From Chelonoidis abingdonii (Eukaryota > Chordata > Testudines > Testudinidae): a DNA stretch of 64,000 nucleotides. The notes under the pieces are model-generated. The model did not search any database. It worked only from the letters and a program-made list of their open reading frames with translations, and was not told where the DNA came from. The DNA lies in the NCBI RefSeq assembly GCF_003597395.2, contig NC_133771.1, positions 49,638,962 through 49,702,961 on the forward strand, read 5' to 3'. Within the stretch, counting starts at the first letter, position 1, and each line of letters opens with the position of its first letter. Shown here piece after piece: positions 34,377 to 44,320 of the stretch. The position numbers and the translations under genes were made by a program.

Positions 34377-35793
34377 TAGGGCTGTTAATTAATTGCAGTT
34401 AACTCAAGCAACTAACTCAAAACAAATTAACTCAATTTAAAAAATTAATCACAGTTTTAATTACACTGCTAAACAACAACAGAATATCATTTACTTACCA
34501 TTTTGGATGTTTTTATGTGTTCAAATATATTGATTTCAGTTACAACACAGAATACAAAGTGTACAATGCTCACTTTATATTATTATTTTTATTACTAATA
34601 TTTGCACTGTAAAAATGATAAACAAAAGAAAGAGTATTTTTCAATTCACCTCATATAAGTCCTGTAGTGCAATCTCTTTATCATGAAAGTGCAACACTTC
34701 AAAATCTGAAAGGGATGAGGTGTGAAATATGCTGTCAGAAGTCTTAAAAGAGCAATACTCTGATTCGGAAACTACAGAACCCGAACCGCAAAAAAAGAAA
34801 ATCAAGCTTCTGTTGGTGGCATCTGACTAGATGATGAAAATGAACATGCGTCAGTCCACACTGCTTTGGATCATTATTGAGCATAACCCCTCATCAGGAT
34901 GGAAGCATGTCCTCTGGAATGGTGGTCGAAGCATGAAGGGGCATACGTAAATGCCTTGCAACGCCGACTACAGCAGTGTCATGTGAATCACTGTTCTCAC
35001 TTAACAACTGGCTGAACATGAAGTAAGACTGAGTGGACTTGTAGGCTCTAAAGTTTTACATTGTTTTATTTTTGAGTGCAGTTATGTAAAAAAAATTAAT
35101 TTTACGTTTGTAAGTTGCACTTTCACAATAAAGAGATTCCACTACAGTATTTGTAAGAGATGAAATACCATTTCTTTTGTTTATCTTTTTAACAGTTATT
35201 TGTAATCAAAAATAATAATATAAAGTGAGCATTGTACACTGTAGACAGAGGACGACCCCAAGCCACAGGTACACCTTAAGGGGAATGTAGGAAGTAGCCC
35301 TGGGACAGTAGAGTGTTGTCTGGTTGTCGTTGCCTGAATCCAGGTCAGCATGTTTTGGCTAAATCCCTGCTGACTCAGTGGCAGAACACTGCCACTGTTA
35401 GGGCCTTGGGCTGGGTCCTGCTGGAGTAGGGTGGGCCCAGGTTCACCTACTCCTCTGCTGCCAATCCCACCCTTGGGGTGACAGCCTCCCCACTCTAGGC
35501 CAAGAGGCATACGTTTGTCTGCTGTCTGCAAGAGACAGAACGTCATGATAAAGAGATTGGACTATAGTACTTGTATTTTTCAATTCACTTCATACTCTTT
35601 TACCTTTTTTACAGTGCAAATAATTGTATTAAAAAATAATATAAAGTCAGCACTGTAAACTTAGAATTCTGTGTTGTAATTGAAATCAATATATTTTAAA
35701 ATGTAGGAAACATCCAGAAATACTTAAATAAATGGTATTCTATTATTGTTTAACAGTGCAATTAAAATTGTGATTAATCATTTGTCAGCCCTA
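34377..35793 (+). mobile_element. Internally rearranged hAT copy keeping transposase 3' end
   Basis: The ends TAGGGCTGTTAATTAATTGC and (right) TTTGTCAGCCCTA are flanked by the exact 8-bp duplication AAAATTAC (34369-34376, 35794-35801). Positions 34700-35060 match the last part of the transposase gene of the hAT at 37796-42139, but with deletions and stops, so nothing is translated. A 310-bp LTR-related segment (35236-35545) sits in its 3' region between two similar copies of about 110 bp (35124-35235 and 35546-35670). Confidence 0.9.
35236..35545 (+). mobile_element. LTR-element fragment inside the hAT copy
   Basis: The segment from GAGGACGACCCC to CAGAACGTCA aligns along its whole length with 42488-42797, differing by scattered substitutions and small indels. 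That region is the end of an LTR element's coding sequence, a purine tract (AAGGGGAATGT) and the start of the LTR. I see no element ends of its own at the borders. Confidence 0.75.
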
Positions 35794-35877
35794 AAAATTA
35801 CTCCAGATAGTTAACTACAAAACTGCCTGTGAAGAGTTACGAAGGGATCTCACAAAATAAGGTGATTGGGCAGCGAA

Positions 35878-37228
35878 ACTGGTCCCAGAGAGTACTTATC
35901 AGTGGTTCACAGTCAAGCTGGAAGGGCATATGAAGTAGGGATTGGTCCTGAATCCAGTTCTATTCAATATCTTCATCAATGATTTAGATAATGGCATACA
36001 AAGCACACTTATAAAATTTGCAGACAATACCAAGCAGGGAGGGGTTTCAAGTGCTTTGCAGGATAGGATTAAAATTCAAAATGATCTGGACAAACTGGAA
36101 AAATGATCTGAAGTAAATAGCATGAAATTCAGTAAGGACATATGCAAAATACTCCACTTAGGAAGGAACAATCAATTGCACACAAAAGGAGAAATGACTG
36201 CTTAGGATGGAGCTCTGTGGAAAGGGATCAGGAGGGCACAATAGATCACAAGCTAAATATGAGTCAACAGTGTAATATTGTTGCAAAAACAATATCATTT
36301 TGGGATGTATTAGCAGGAGTGTTGCAAGCAAGAGACAAGAAGTAATTCTTCTGCTCCAGTCCATATGGACAAGGACTTAACTGGAGTATTTTGTCCAGTT
36401 CTGGGTGCCAAATTTCAGGAAAGATGTGGACAAATTGGAGAAAGTTCAGAGGAGAGCAACAAAAAATTATTAAAGGTCTAGAAAACATGACCTATGAGGA
36501 AAGATTGAAAAAAAGAATGGGTTTGTTTAGTCTGCAGAAGAGAAGACAGAGGGTTCATGGTAACTGTTTTCAAGTACATAAAAGGTTGTTAGAAAGAGGA
36601 AAGGGAAAAATTGTTGGGATTAACCTCTGAGGATAAGACAACAAGCAGTGGGGCTTAATTGTGGCAGCAGAGGGGCGGGGGGTGTTAGATTGGACATTAG
36701 GAAAAACTTCCTAACTGTCAGGTAGTTAAGCACTGGAATAAATTACCTAGGGAGGTTGTGGAATCTTTGTCATTGGAGGTTTTTAAGAGCAGATTAGACA
36801 AAAACCTGTCAGGCAGAAACAGATTAAGGTCTCCTGGGACCCTGGGCCAGAACAAGTGGGGGGGGGGGTTGGCACCAGAACCGTGGTCCCATCCCACCCG
36901 TGGGGCCTGTGGTCCTGCCCCTATTCTGCCCCTTCCACCTATGGTCCCACCCCCTTCTGCTCCTTCCTCCACCCACTCCTTTCCAGCCCCCACCGCTGCA
37001 ACTCCAAGACTAGAGAAGCTCATCGCCCCTGCTGCGGCCCTGTGGCTGCAGGAGGGGGAGACTTTTCCAGGCACCCTAAATTGGCAGGGAACCCTGGGCA
37101 TGGGCTCCCTTGGCCCATGCGATAATTCACCACTGTTGTCAGGGATAGTCTAGAATACTTAGTCCTGCCTTGAGTGCAGGGGACTGTACTGGAAGGCCTC
37201 TTGAGGTCCCTTCCAGTCCTACGTTTCT
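35878..37228 (+). mobile_element. Second CR1 LINE, 5'-truncated, inserted in the old CR1
   Basis: It begins abruptly after GCAGCGAAA in frames like [17 protein letters not shown] near 35945-35995 and FADNTK near 36020, where FADDTK would be usual. It continues through the CR1 C-terminal block ([13 protein letters not shown] near 36480) to the complete 3' UTR ending TATGATTCTATGAA at 37228. Its frame has several shifts. It is intermediate in age, younger than its host CR1 and older than the copies at 8551 or 12550. A separate insertion lies at 36823-37137. Confidence 0.85.
36823..37137. mobile_element. Unidentified insertion inside the second CR1
   Basis: The CR1 coding end (DKNLSG) breaks at about 36822 and resumes at 37138 with TCAGGGATAGTCTAG. 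The interrupting 315 bp is GC-rich with a G run at 36861-36870 and no coding sense. TGTCAGG-like sequence occurs at both borders and may be a target duplication. The family is not recognised. Confidence 0.5.
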
Positions 37229-37879
37229 ATGATTCTATGAAAATGGCAGATGAAATTTAATGTTGATAAATACAAAGTAATGCACACTGGAAAAAAGAAC
37301 CTCAAATTAGCTGTTTGCATTTAAGAAGGAAATCTTGGGAGTCGTCGTCAATAATTCTCTGAAAACATTTGCTCAATGTGCAGCAGCAGTCAAAAAGCTA
37401 ACAGAATGTTAGGAACTACTAGAAGAGGGATAGATAATAAGACCAAAAAATACCATAATGCCACTATATAAATCCATAGTATGCCCACACCTTTAACACT
37501 GCATTCAGTTCTGGTCACCTCAGCTCAAAAAAGATTTATTAAAATTGGATAAGGCACAGAGAAAGGCAACAAAAATGATTAGGGGGTATGGAACAGCTTC
37601 CATATGAGGAGAGATTAAAAAGACATGGACCATTCATCTCAGAAAAGAGAGAAGTAAGGGGGAATATGATAAGAGATCTATAAAGTTATGAATGGTGTGG
37701 AAAAAGTGAATAGGGAAGTGTTATTTATTCCTTTGCATAACACGAGAACCAAGGGTCACCCAATGAAATTAGTAGGCAGCAGGTTTAAAACTAACTAGGG
37801 CTGTCAATTAATCACACTTAACTCATGCGATTAATTCAAAACAAATTAATGCATTATTTTTTTTAACAAGCATTACTGG

Positions 37880-39960
37880 CATATCTCTGGTGATGGGACT
37901 TGGCGACGGCCCGGTGGGGAGGGAGGCACCGATTGTGGCAACCAGCAGGAGGCAGTCGGGCATAAGTAACTCCATAATATACAGACCAGATGCACTCCCC
38001 CCACTCCCGATGATCCATTGTCATGAGGGAAGGGGAAAGGGCAAAGCCAGCTGCCACAATGTCGCGAAGCAGGGAAAGGGCACTTTAGAACTACTGCCAC
38101 AGGACCCCATCCCTGGGCATTTCCAGCACTTTCCCCCTCTTCCTACTGCACTAATCGATCATGACCCTATCCTTTAGTCAGTGGGTGATTTGAGAGAGTC
38201 AGTTAAATACCTTTCAGGGGGAAGGGAGGAGACAGTCCCTCTGCCACCTGCACCATGACCTCCCTGCTGGACAGGGCTGGGCTTAGTGTGGTTGGCCACA
38301 TGCTGCTGCCTCTAGGGCAGAGGTGCCCCTTCTCCCACCGCCCAGCTCCATTGCTGCTCCTGCCTCCTCCACACTCCCCATGGAGCCACCCCTGGCCAAG
38401 TTGCTGCAGACCAAGAGCCTGCCTCCTGTCTGCTGCGTAGAGTGGGGGCAGGAAGTAGAGGGGGCTGATGTCGGGGTATCTCCCTCCCCCCCCCCCACGT
38501 ACCCAGTTGCCGCTAAGCTGGGGTCTGGGAACAGGGTGCGCCTGTCTGCTGCTGGCTCAGGAGTGAGTGTTGCTGACACCAACTGCTGCTGGCTGAAAAA
38601 ACATTCAGACTCTTGAGTGCTCTGCTTAAAGAGACAGGGTTCTCCTAACACCCTCCCCCTCCCCCCACAACACACACACACATTTCTCCCCCAAAACACA
38701 CACACATTCTCTCAGCCGAACCTGAAATTGAAATGGTGCCCCTCGTGAGACAGGAGTGATCAGAGGGTTGCGAGATTGCCATGGGCTCCGGCAAGATGCA
38801 GTGGGTGACAATACAGAGCCCACCTTGAGCTGCGTTCTGAGTGCCAAGCACCACGAACCACAGCAGAAGTGCAGAAGTAATGGTGGCAATACACCATATA
38901 CCATGCCATCCTTACTCTTGGGCTACTGCTAGCAGCAGCATTGTCTTCAGAGCTGGGTGCCCGGTCAGCACCAGCTGCCCAGCCAGTGCTCAATTTGTGC
39001 TGGGACTGAGCCCTGACACCTCTTTCAATACAAATTAAGCACTGGAGGGAGGCAGCAGGGCCTGGAGATGAAGGGGGGTTGGGTAGCCCCTGCAGGCCAG
39101 GGGCGATGGAGGGGTGGGGAGCCCATGGGGGCCAGGATAATGCGAGGATGCCCATGGGGATCAGGGGCACAAAATACAAGTACACCCAGGGTGCCATTTT
39201 CCCTAAGGCCAGCCCTGCTGCTGGAGGCAGCTGCTCAAGACTCCTAAGACGGGGAAGTGAGGGGTACCACATAGACAACAGGGGCCTGGCAAGCTCAGCC
39301 TCCCTGCACCGGCCTCTCCTCCCCTGGTGCATGCCAAGTCCTTGAGGTAAAATCCACCCTCCCTTCCAGACAAGGTCTCACTCAGCTGAAGGGAGTCTAC
39401 CCAGTTCTGTAAAAGCAGGCAAGTCTGATGATCCCAGTACCAGAAACCACCCTTCCAGAAGGAGCAGCAAAACACCTCCCTCCTCCTCCTCCTGCACAAG
39501 TGATTATTTGCTTCCTCCCCATCCTCTTTCCCTCCCCCAGTCCACTCTCCCTGTCCCCCCGAACAATGAATGCAAATATCTAAGATGAAACTCTTCCTCT
39601 TTGGACAGGAGGCGAGCCTGACGAGCTCAGAAGAAACCCAGCCCAACAGGAGCAGCATCAAGAATCCACCCTTCTCCTGCACAACTCACACCCCTCTCAG
39701 CTCCAGAACACTGACTTTCTCAGATAAAAATCTTACCCCTTCAAGAAGCCAGGACTCCTCTAAAAGAGACACATACAAAATAGTATATATACATAATAAA
39801 GGCTAATCCAGCAGCAGCAGGAAAAAAAATCCTCCTGCACAATCACTTCCCTACTGAATGTTAAAATCCTGTGGTAAAATCTTTCCATATTGACTGCAAA
39901 GGCTCCTTTGAACAGTACACAAATATATATTGATTATATAGAATTTACTGAATTATTCCA
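37880..39960. other. GC-rich non-coding 5' region of the hAT element
   Basis: This stretch belongs to the hAT by position but has base composition unlike both element ends and the transposase gene. It contains C and G runs, CACACACA stretches near 38670-38710, and overlapping spurious frames on both strands. Part of it may be an insertion or captured sequence. I could not find a flanking duplication or a family. Confidence 0.45.
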
Positions 39961-39980
39961 GACATTGGCACAGTTCTACT

Positions 39981-41780
39981 GTGTTCTCGTGCTCTGGAGT
40001 GATTAAATATCAGAACAAGTTAATGGAGCAAAGCAGCAAAAGATCAGGTCTTTTGAATGGGAGGTTTATTTTTAAAAAATTTTCAGATGGTTCTCTGGAT
40101 AAAAGGACGGTTATCTGTATCTATTGCCAGGCTGAGTTCCAGTACCATCGAAGTACTTCAAGTCTGCAGTACCATTTACGTGCTAAACATGCTTTTGCCT
40201 CCAGTTCTTGTGCTACAGATAAACCACCAACAGCAAATGAATCCATCCAACCGCAACAGAGTACGCTTGCAGAGTTTCAGGATTGTTACAAGCCCATGGA
40301 TCAAACAAAGTACACCACCTTAACCAATGCTATTGCAAAGTGGATAGCTATGGACTGCAGACCACTCAACATTGTAAACGACAGAGGGCTAAGAGATGTT
40401 ATTCAAATTGCATCTTCCAATCAGTTATGCACCTTGCCCTCCGAAGGAACCATTGCATCACAAATACATGATCTATATAACAACGAGAAGAATACAAAGT
40501 TGGAGCTTTTGAAAAATGCACTAGCTGTTGCTTTGAGTGGTGATCACTGGACATCCTTGAGCAATCACAGCTATCTTGGAGTCACAGCACACCTGATTGA
40601 TGCTTCATGGACCCTGCAGTCATTTGCTTTAACTGTAATGCATACTGAAGAGAGAGATGCTGAATCATGGGCAGAGTGTTTCTTGGATATTGCAAAAGAA
40701 TGGAATATTCAAGAAAAAGTAACAACAGTTAGTACTGACAGTGCATATAATATGATAGCAGCAGACAGTCATGTGCCTTTTGAACACGTGACATGCATCG
40801 CTCACAGTCTGCAGCGATCCATTACAGTAGCGCTTAGTGATGGTGGTTTTGAAAACATACTGGAAAAATGTAGAAAACTTGTGGGCCATTTCAAACACAG
40901 TCCAATTAACAATACAGAGCTAGGAATACAACCAGCTGCAAAGGGACAGAAACAAGAACCTCTTGTTCAAGATATTTCAACAAGATGGAACTCCACATTG
41001 GGTATGGTTCAGCACCTGCTTTGCAATAAAGCCGCTATCACAGCCACATTAGCGCTTCAAAAACAGAAACTATCAGTGCCAACAGGTAAGGATTTTGAAA
41101 AACTGCAAAAGCTAGAAACACTACTTGAGCCCTGCAGGTTTGTGACTGAACTCCTTGGTGGAGAATTGTATGTCTCCTGCTCTGTGGTTTTACCCGCATT
41201 CTGCCATATATTTAGTGTTATGGAAGTCTCAGATGACGACCCAGAATATGTTATTCAGTTTAAGAACACTTTCACTGCAGATCTGACAAAACACAAAGAA
41301 GGTACCAATATGAGATTTCTAAAGATAGCTACAGCACTCGACCCAAGGTTTAAGCATCTGAAGTGCCTTCCAAAATCTGAAAGGGATGAGGTGTGGAACA
41401 TGATGTCAGAAGTCTTAAAAGAGCAACACTCCAATGCGGAAACTACAGAACCTGAACCACCAAAAAAGAAAATGAACCTTCCACTGGTGGCAGATGATGA
41501 AAATGAGTGTGCGCCAGTCTGCACTGCTTTGGATCGTTATCGAGCAGAACCTGTCATCAGCATGGAAACATGTCCTCTGGAATGGTGGTCGAAGCATGAA
41601 GGGGCATACAAATGTTTAGCATATGTGGCACGTAAATACCTTGCAACGCCGGCTACAGCAGTGCCATGTGAACGCCTGTTCTCACTTTCAGGTGACATTG
41701 TAAATAAGAAGTGGGCAGCATTATCTCCCGTAAATGTAAACAAACTTGTTTGTCTTAGTGATTGGCTGAACAAGAAGTAG
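39981..41780 (+). CDS. hAT (Ac-like, BED-finger) transposase, intact frame
   Basis: The frame has 599 codons without a stop. It cuts and pastes hAT-type transposons by binding their ends and breaking both strands. Order of features: a BED zinc finger (C46, C49, H65, H70 in the block VICIYCQAEFQYHRS to YHLRAKH), then the RNase H-like core with the first Asp in LSGDHWTS (D189) and the second in VSTDSAYNM (D254). Then come CIAHSLQ with the conserved C273 and H276, and ISTRWNST with W337, before the helical insertion. Last is the C-terminal dimerisation block TPATAVPCERLFS with Glu 564, then SGDIVNKKWAALSP. The length fits ZBED1/DREF-related Ac-group enzymes. MEQSSKRS at 40023 is an equally plausible start. 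All catalytic residues are present, so this copy may encode active enzyme, though a domesticated role is also possible. Confidence 0.92.
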   Translation: MFSCSGVIKYQNKLMEQSSKRSGLLNGRFIFKKFSDGSLDKRTVICIYCQAEFQYHRSTSSLQYHLRAKHAFASSSCATDKPPTANESIQPQQSTLAEFQDCYKPMDQTKYTTLTNAIAKWIAMDCRPLNIVNDRGLRDVIQIASSNQLCTLPSEGTIASQIHDLYNNEKNTKLELLKNALAVALSGDHWTSLSNHSYLGVTAHLIDASWTLQSFALTVMHTEERDAESWAECFLDIAKEWNIQEKVTTVSTDSAYNMIAADSHVPFEHVTCIAHSLQRSITVALSDGGFENILEKCRKLVGHFKHSPINNTELGIQPAAKGQKQEPLVQDISTRWNSTLGMVQHLLCNKAAITATLALQKQKLSVPTGKDFEKLQKLETLLEPCRFVTELLGGELYVSCSVVLPAFCHIFSVMEVSDDDPEYVIQFKNTFTADLTKHKEGTNMRFLKIATALDPRFKHLKCLPKSERDEVWNMMSEVLKEQHSNAETTEPEPPKKKMNLPLVADDENECAPVCTALDRYRAEPVISMETCPLEWWSKHEGAYKCLAYVARKYLATPATAVPCERLFSLSGDIVNKKWAALSPVNVNKLVCLSDWLNKK

Positions 41781-42214
41781 GACTGAGTGGACCTGTAGGC
41801 TCTAAAGTTTTACATTGTTTTATTTTTGAATATAGTTATGTAAAAAAAAAATTACACATTTTCACAATGAAGATTGCACTACAGTACTTGTATGAGGTGA
41901 ATTGAAAAATACTACTTTTATCTTATTTACAGTGCAAATATGTGTAATCAAAAATAGTAGTATAAAGTGAGCACTGTACACTTTGTATTCTGTGTTGAAA
42001 TTGAAATCAGTGTATTTAAAAACGTAGAATACATCCACTTAATCGCACTGTTTAACAGTGTGATTAAAACTGCAATTAATCGCAACTTTTTTATCTCGTG
42101 ATTAATCACAATTAATTTTTTAATAATTTCACAGCCCTAAAACTAACATAAGAAAGTACTTCTTCACACAATGCACAGTCAGCCTGTGGAAATCATTGCC
42201 AGAGGATGTTTTGA

Positions 42215-43137
42215 GGGGGCATGGCCACCCTCTGAGACTGACGGGGAGGAACCCCTGCCCACCCCACCGGAAGCAGAGGGGTAGGGACAGGAAATATAGA
42301 AGGTAGGGCCTGAAGCTCAGTTGGGCTGGATCTGCTGGAGGGTATGGACAGCTCTCATCCACTGCTGTGTCTCAAGCCAGACAGAGACTGCTACAGCACT
42401 GAGGTCCTGGAAAAGCTGCCAGAGCTGTCTGCCGCCAGGGACACCAAGGAGCTGCTAGGACTGCCATTAGCAGTATACCTCAGGGAGATGGAGGACGACC
42501 CCGAGCCACAGACACCACCTTAAGGGGAATGTCGGAAGTAGCCCTGGGACACTAGACTATCATCTGGTTGTGTCATTGCCTGAATCCAGTCTGCATGTTT
42601 TGGCTGAATTCCCACTGACCCAGAGACTGAACCCTCCGCCACTGTTAGGGGCCTGGGCTGGGTTCCAATGGCGTAGGATGGGCCCAGGTTCCCCTGCTCC
42701 TCTGCTGCCAATCCCATCCCTGGGGTGGCAGCCTCCTCACTCTAGGCCAAGAGGCCTGTGTTTGTCTGCTGTCCACAAGAGCCAGAACGTCAGGACATGT
42801 GTTTTGTACTCTGCCCTGCCTGAGGGCCTAAGCCCCCAGACTGTGTCGTGTTCCCCCCTTCCTGAGGGCCAGATCCCCTACACTGTTTTTCACTCCACCC
42901 TGCCTGAGGGCCTGAGCCCCCTTGATTGTTGGGTGCCCCACCCTGCCTGAGGGCCTGAGCTCATCAGACTTTCTGCCCTGCCCCACCTGAGACCATGGCC
43001 CTGGGCTGCTTGTCACCTGACCCTGCCTACACAACTGGGGCCTTAGAGACTGTTAATTACCCCAATAACCCTTGCCTTGGTAGAGATCCGAGATCGAGGG
43101 GGCATGGCCTCTCTCCAAGACTGACAGTACGGGATGG
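42215..43137 (+). mobile_element. LTR retrotransposon 3' end (pol tail plus LTR)
   Basis: The insertion starts inside the old CR1 after CCAGAGGATG and ends before CCACACATTCCTAC. Near 42430-42525 it reads as a coding tail (LGLPLAVYLREMEDDPEPQ). Then come a purine tract AAGGGGAATGT at 42521-42531 and LTR-like sequence with a tandem array. GAGGGGGCATGGCC occurs near both ends (42215 and 43098). The 35236-35545 segment is a second copy of part of it. It is probably a Gypsy-type element, incomplete. Confidence 0.65.
42811..42990. repeat. Tandem repeat of about 42 bp inside the LTR
   Basis: Four or more units carry CCTGAGGGCC (near 42819, 42861, 42904 and 42946), with CCCTGCCTGAGGGCCTGAGC as the common core. 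Units differ by substitutions. This kind of internal array is common in LTRs and explains the open frames at 42570-43034. Confidence 0.75.
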
Positions 43138-43699
43138 CCACACATTCCTACAGAGCCAAAAGAATAACTTGGTTAAAAAAAATTAGATAAGTTCATAGAG
43201 GATAAGTCCATCAATGGCTACTAGTCAAGATGGTCAGAGATGCAACCACATGCTCTGGGTGTCCCTAAACTTCTGACTGCCAGAAGCTGGAATTGGATGA
43301 TGGGATGGATTGAACACTCGATAACTGCCCCGTTCTATGCATTCCTTCTGAAGCATCTGGCACTAGCCATTGTCAGAAGACAGGATACTGGGCTAGACAG
43401 ACCATTGGCTTGACCTTAGTATGACCATTCTTATGTTTTTAATGAACATGTAATTGAATTGAACCAGATGGATAGACGGAAATGGTTAAAATATTTTCTC
43501 TACACCTGCTGTCAAAAACTGGTTCAGTACTTCAAAAAACTGTGGTTCCAAGTTCTTAGCCAGTGATTTCCACCAGTTCAGTGGGCTGTATTTCTTCAAA
43601 ACCTGACAGCAAACGTACTGCTTAATATTATTTTTGCATTTAATTGCAGTCCTGGCTTGACATAAGTAACTTGCTTCATTTCTTAGTGGGCATCACTGG

Positions 43700-44130
43700 A
43701 AAGGTTAAGTTGCCATAACAAGCATTATGCTGGAGTCAGGATAGCTAGCGAAGATCAGCAGGAACATTCTGGTATTAATAAACAAGCCTAAATGTAAGAT
43801 AAGGTAGAGGTCAGATCATGCATGAACGCATGGACAGAGCATGCTGTACAGGGATTGGTTTCTACAGAGTAACCAAGCCAATCCTAAAACATGTGATGCA
43901 AAGTATAGTAAATGCAGTGTGATGTGTACATGTATATAAAGGAAGAGGTTTTCTGTGTAACTTTGGATGTGTGGTATGCCCTATACCCACCTCCTACACT
44001 TGAGACTGAGCAACACAGCATAGCTTTGCTTTATGCCAAATAAAAATATCTGTGTGACAAAATGTGGAGTTGAACTTCGTTTCTGGGAAGCCAAGTGGAC
44101 AGAGGTTTCAGAGTGAATCCCAACATGAAT
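43700..44130 (+). mobile_element. Probable solo LTR
   Basis: The order of signals is that of a retroviral-type LTR: a long U3-like part, a TATA-like TGTATATAAAGGAAGAG near 43930, then a polyadenylation signal AAATAAAAAT at 44038-44047 about 100 bases downstream, and a short U5-like end. No coding region of an element is attached. The terminal dinucleotides and target duplication could not be fixed. Confidence 0.5.
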
Positions 44131-44320
44131 ATAATGGATTTTAATAGATTTTAAAAAGCTTAGACCTTAACATAGGTTGCAACTTAACATTTAATTTTAA
44201 ATATTTAATTTTTTAAAAATCCAATTTAAATTACAAAATCCCCAATTTAAATTAAAAAAAATCCAATTTTTTTAAATCATCAGTTTTTTATCATCCTGAT
44301 TTCACTCTTAATTTCTCTGC
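44131..44320. repeat. AT-rich TTTAAATT-type repeat fragment
   Basis: Repeated phrases such as CCAATTTAAATTA and TTTAAATCATCAG resemble the TTTAAATCA-rich sequences near 32480 and 47640. This is low-complexity, so the family relationship is tentative. Confidence 0.35.

Larger units (their letters stand above)
37796..42139 (+). mobile_element. Full-length hAT transposon with open transposase gene
   Basis: The 4344-bp element starts TAGGGCTGTCAATTAATC and ends TTTCACAGCCCTA. It is flanked by the exact 8-bp duplication AAACTAAC (37788-37795 and 42140-42147), the hallmark of hAT insertions. Subterminal regions are rich in GATTAATCAC and TTAATTG motifs, likely transposase binding sites. The single gene (39981-41780) is uninterrupted. 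Between the left end and the gene lies about 2.1 kb of GC-rich non-coding DNA. A related but damaged copy is at 34377-35793. Confidence 0.95.
33150..43440 (+). mobile_element. Old CR1 LINE split into five pieces by later insertions
   Basis: The parent pieces are 33150-34376, 35794-35877, 37229-37795, 42140-42214 and 43138-43440. Protein traces run in order across them: HKLWQVKCK near 33410, a segment starting SPGPDDIHPRVLKELRYEIA near 33755, YLDFQKVSHQRLL near 34130, then CEELRRDLTK and GDWAAK at 35835-35877, continuing into KMADEI at 37250. The C-terminal block follows, and after the hAT, SLWKSLPED at 42185. The typical 3' end, CTGGGCTAGACAGACCATTGG and GACCATTCTTATG, is near 43390-43435. 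Sense continuity across each insertion is the evidence for nesting. Many stops show that this copy is much older than its passengers. Confidence 0.85.

Noticed and set aside
38283..39682. Several frames of 90-190 codons on both strands
   Set aside because: They are in the GC-rich non-coding part of the hAT element, overlap one another and have no recognisable motif.
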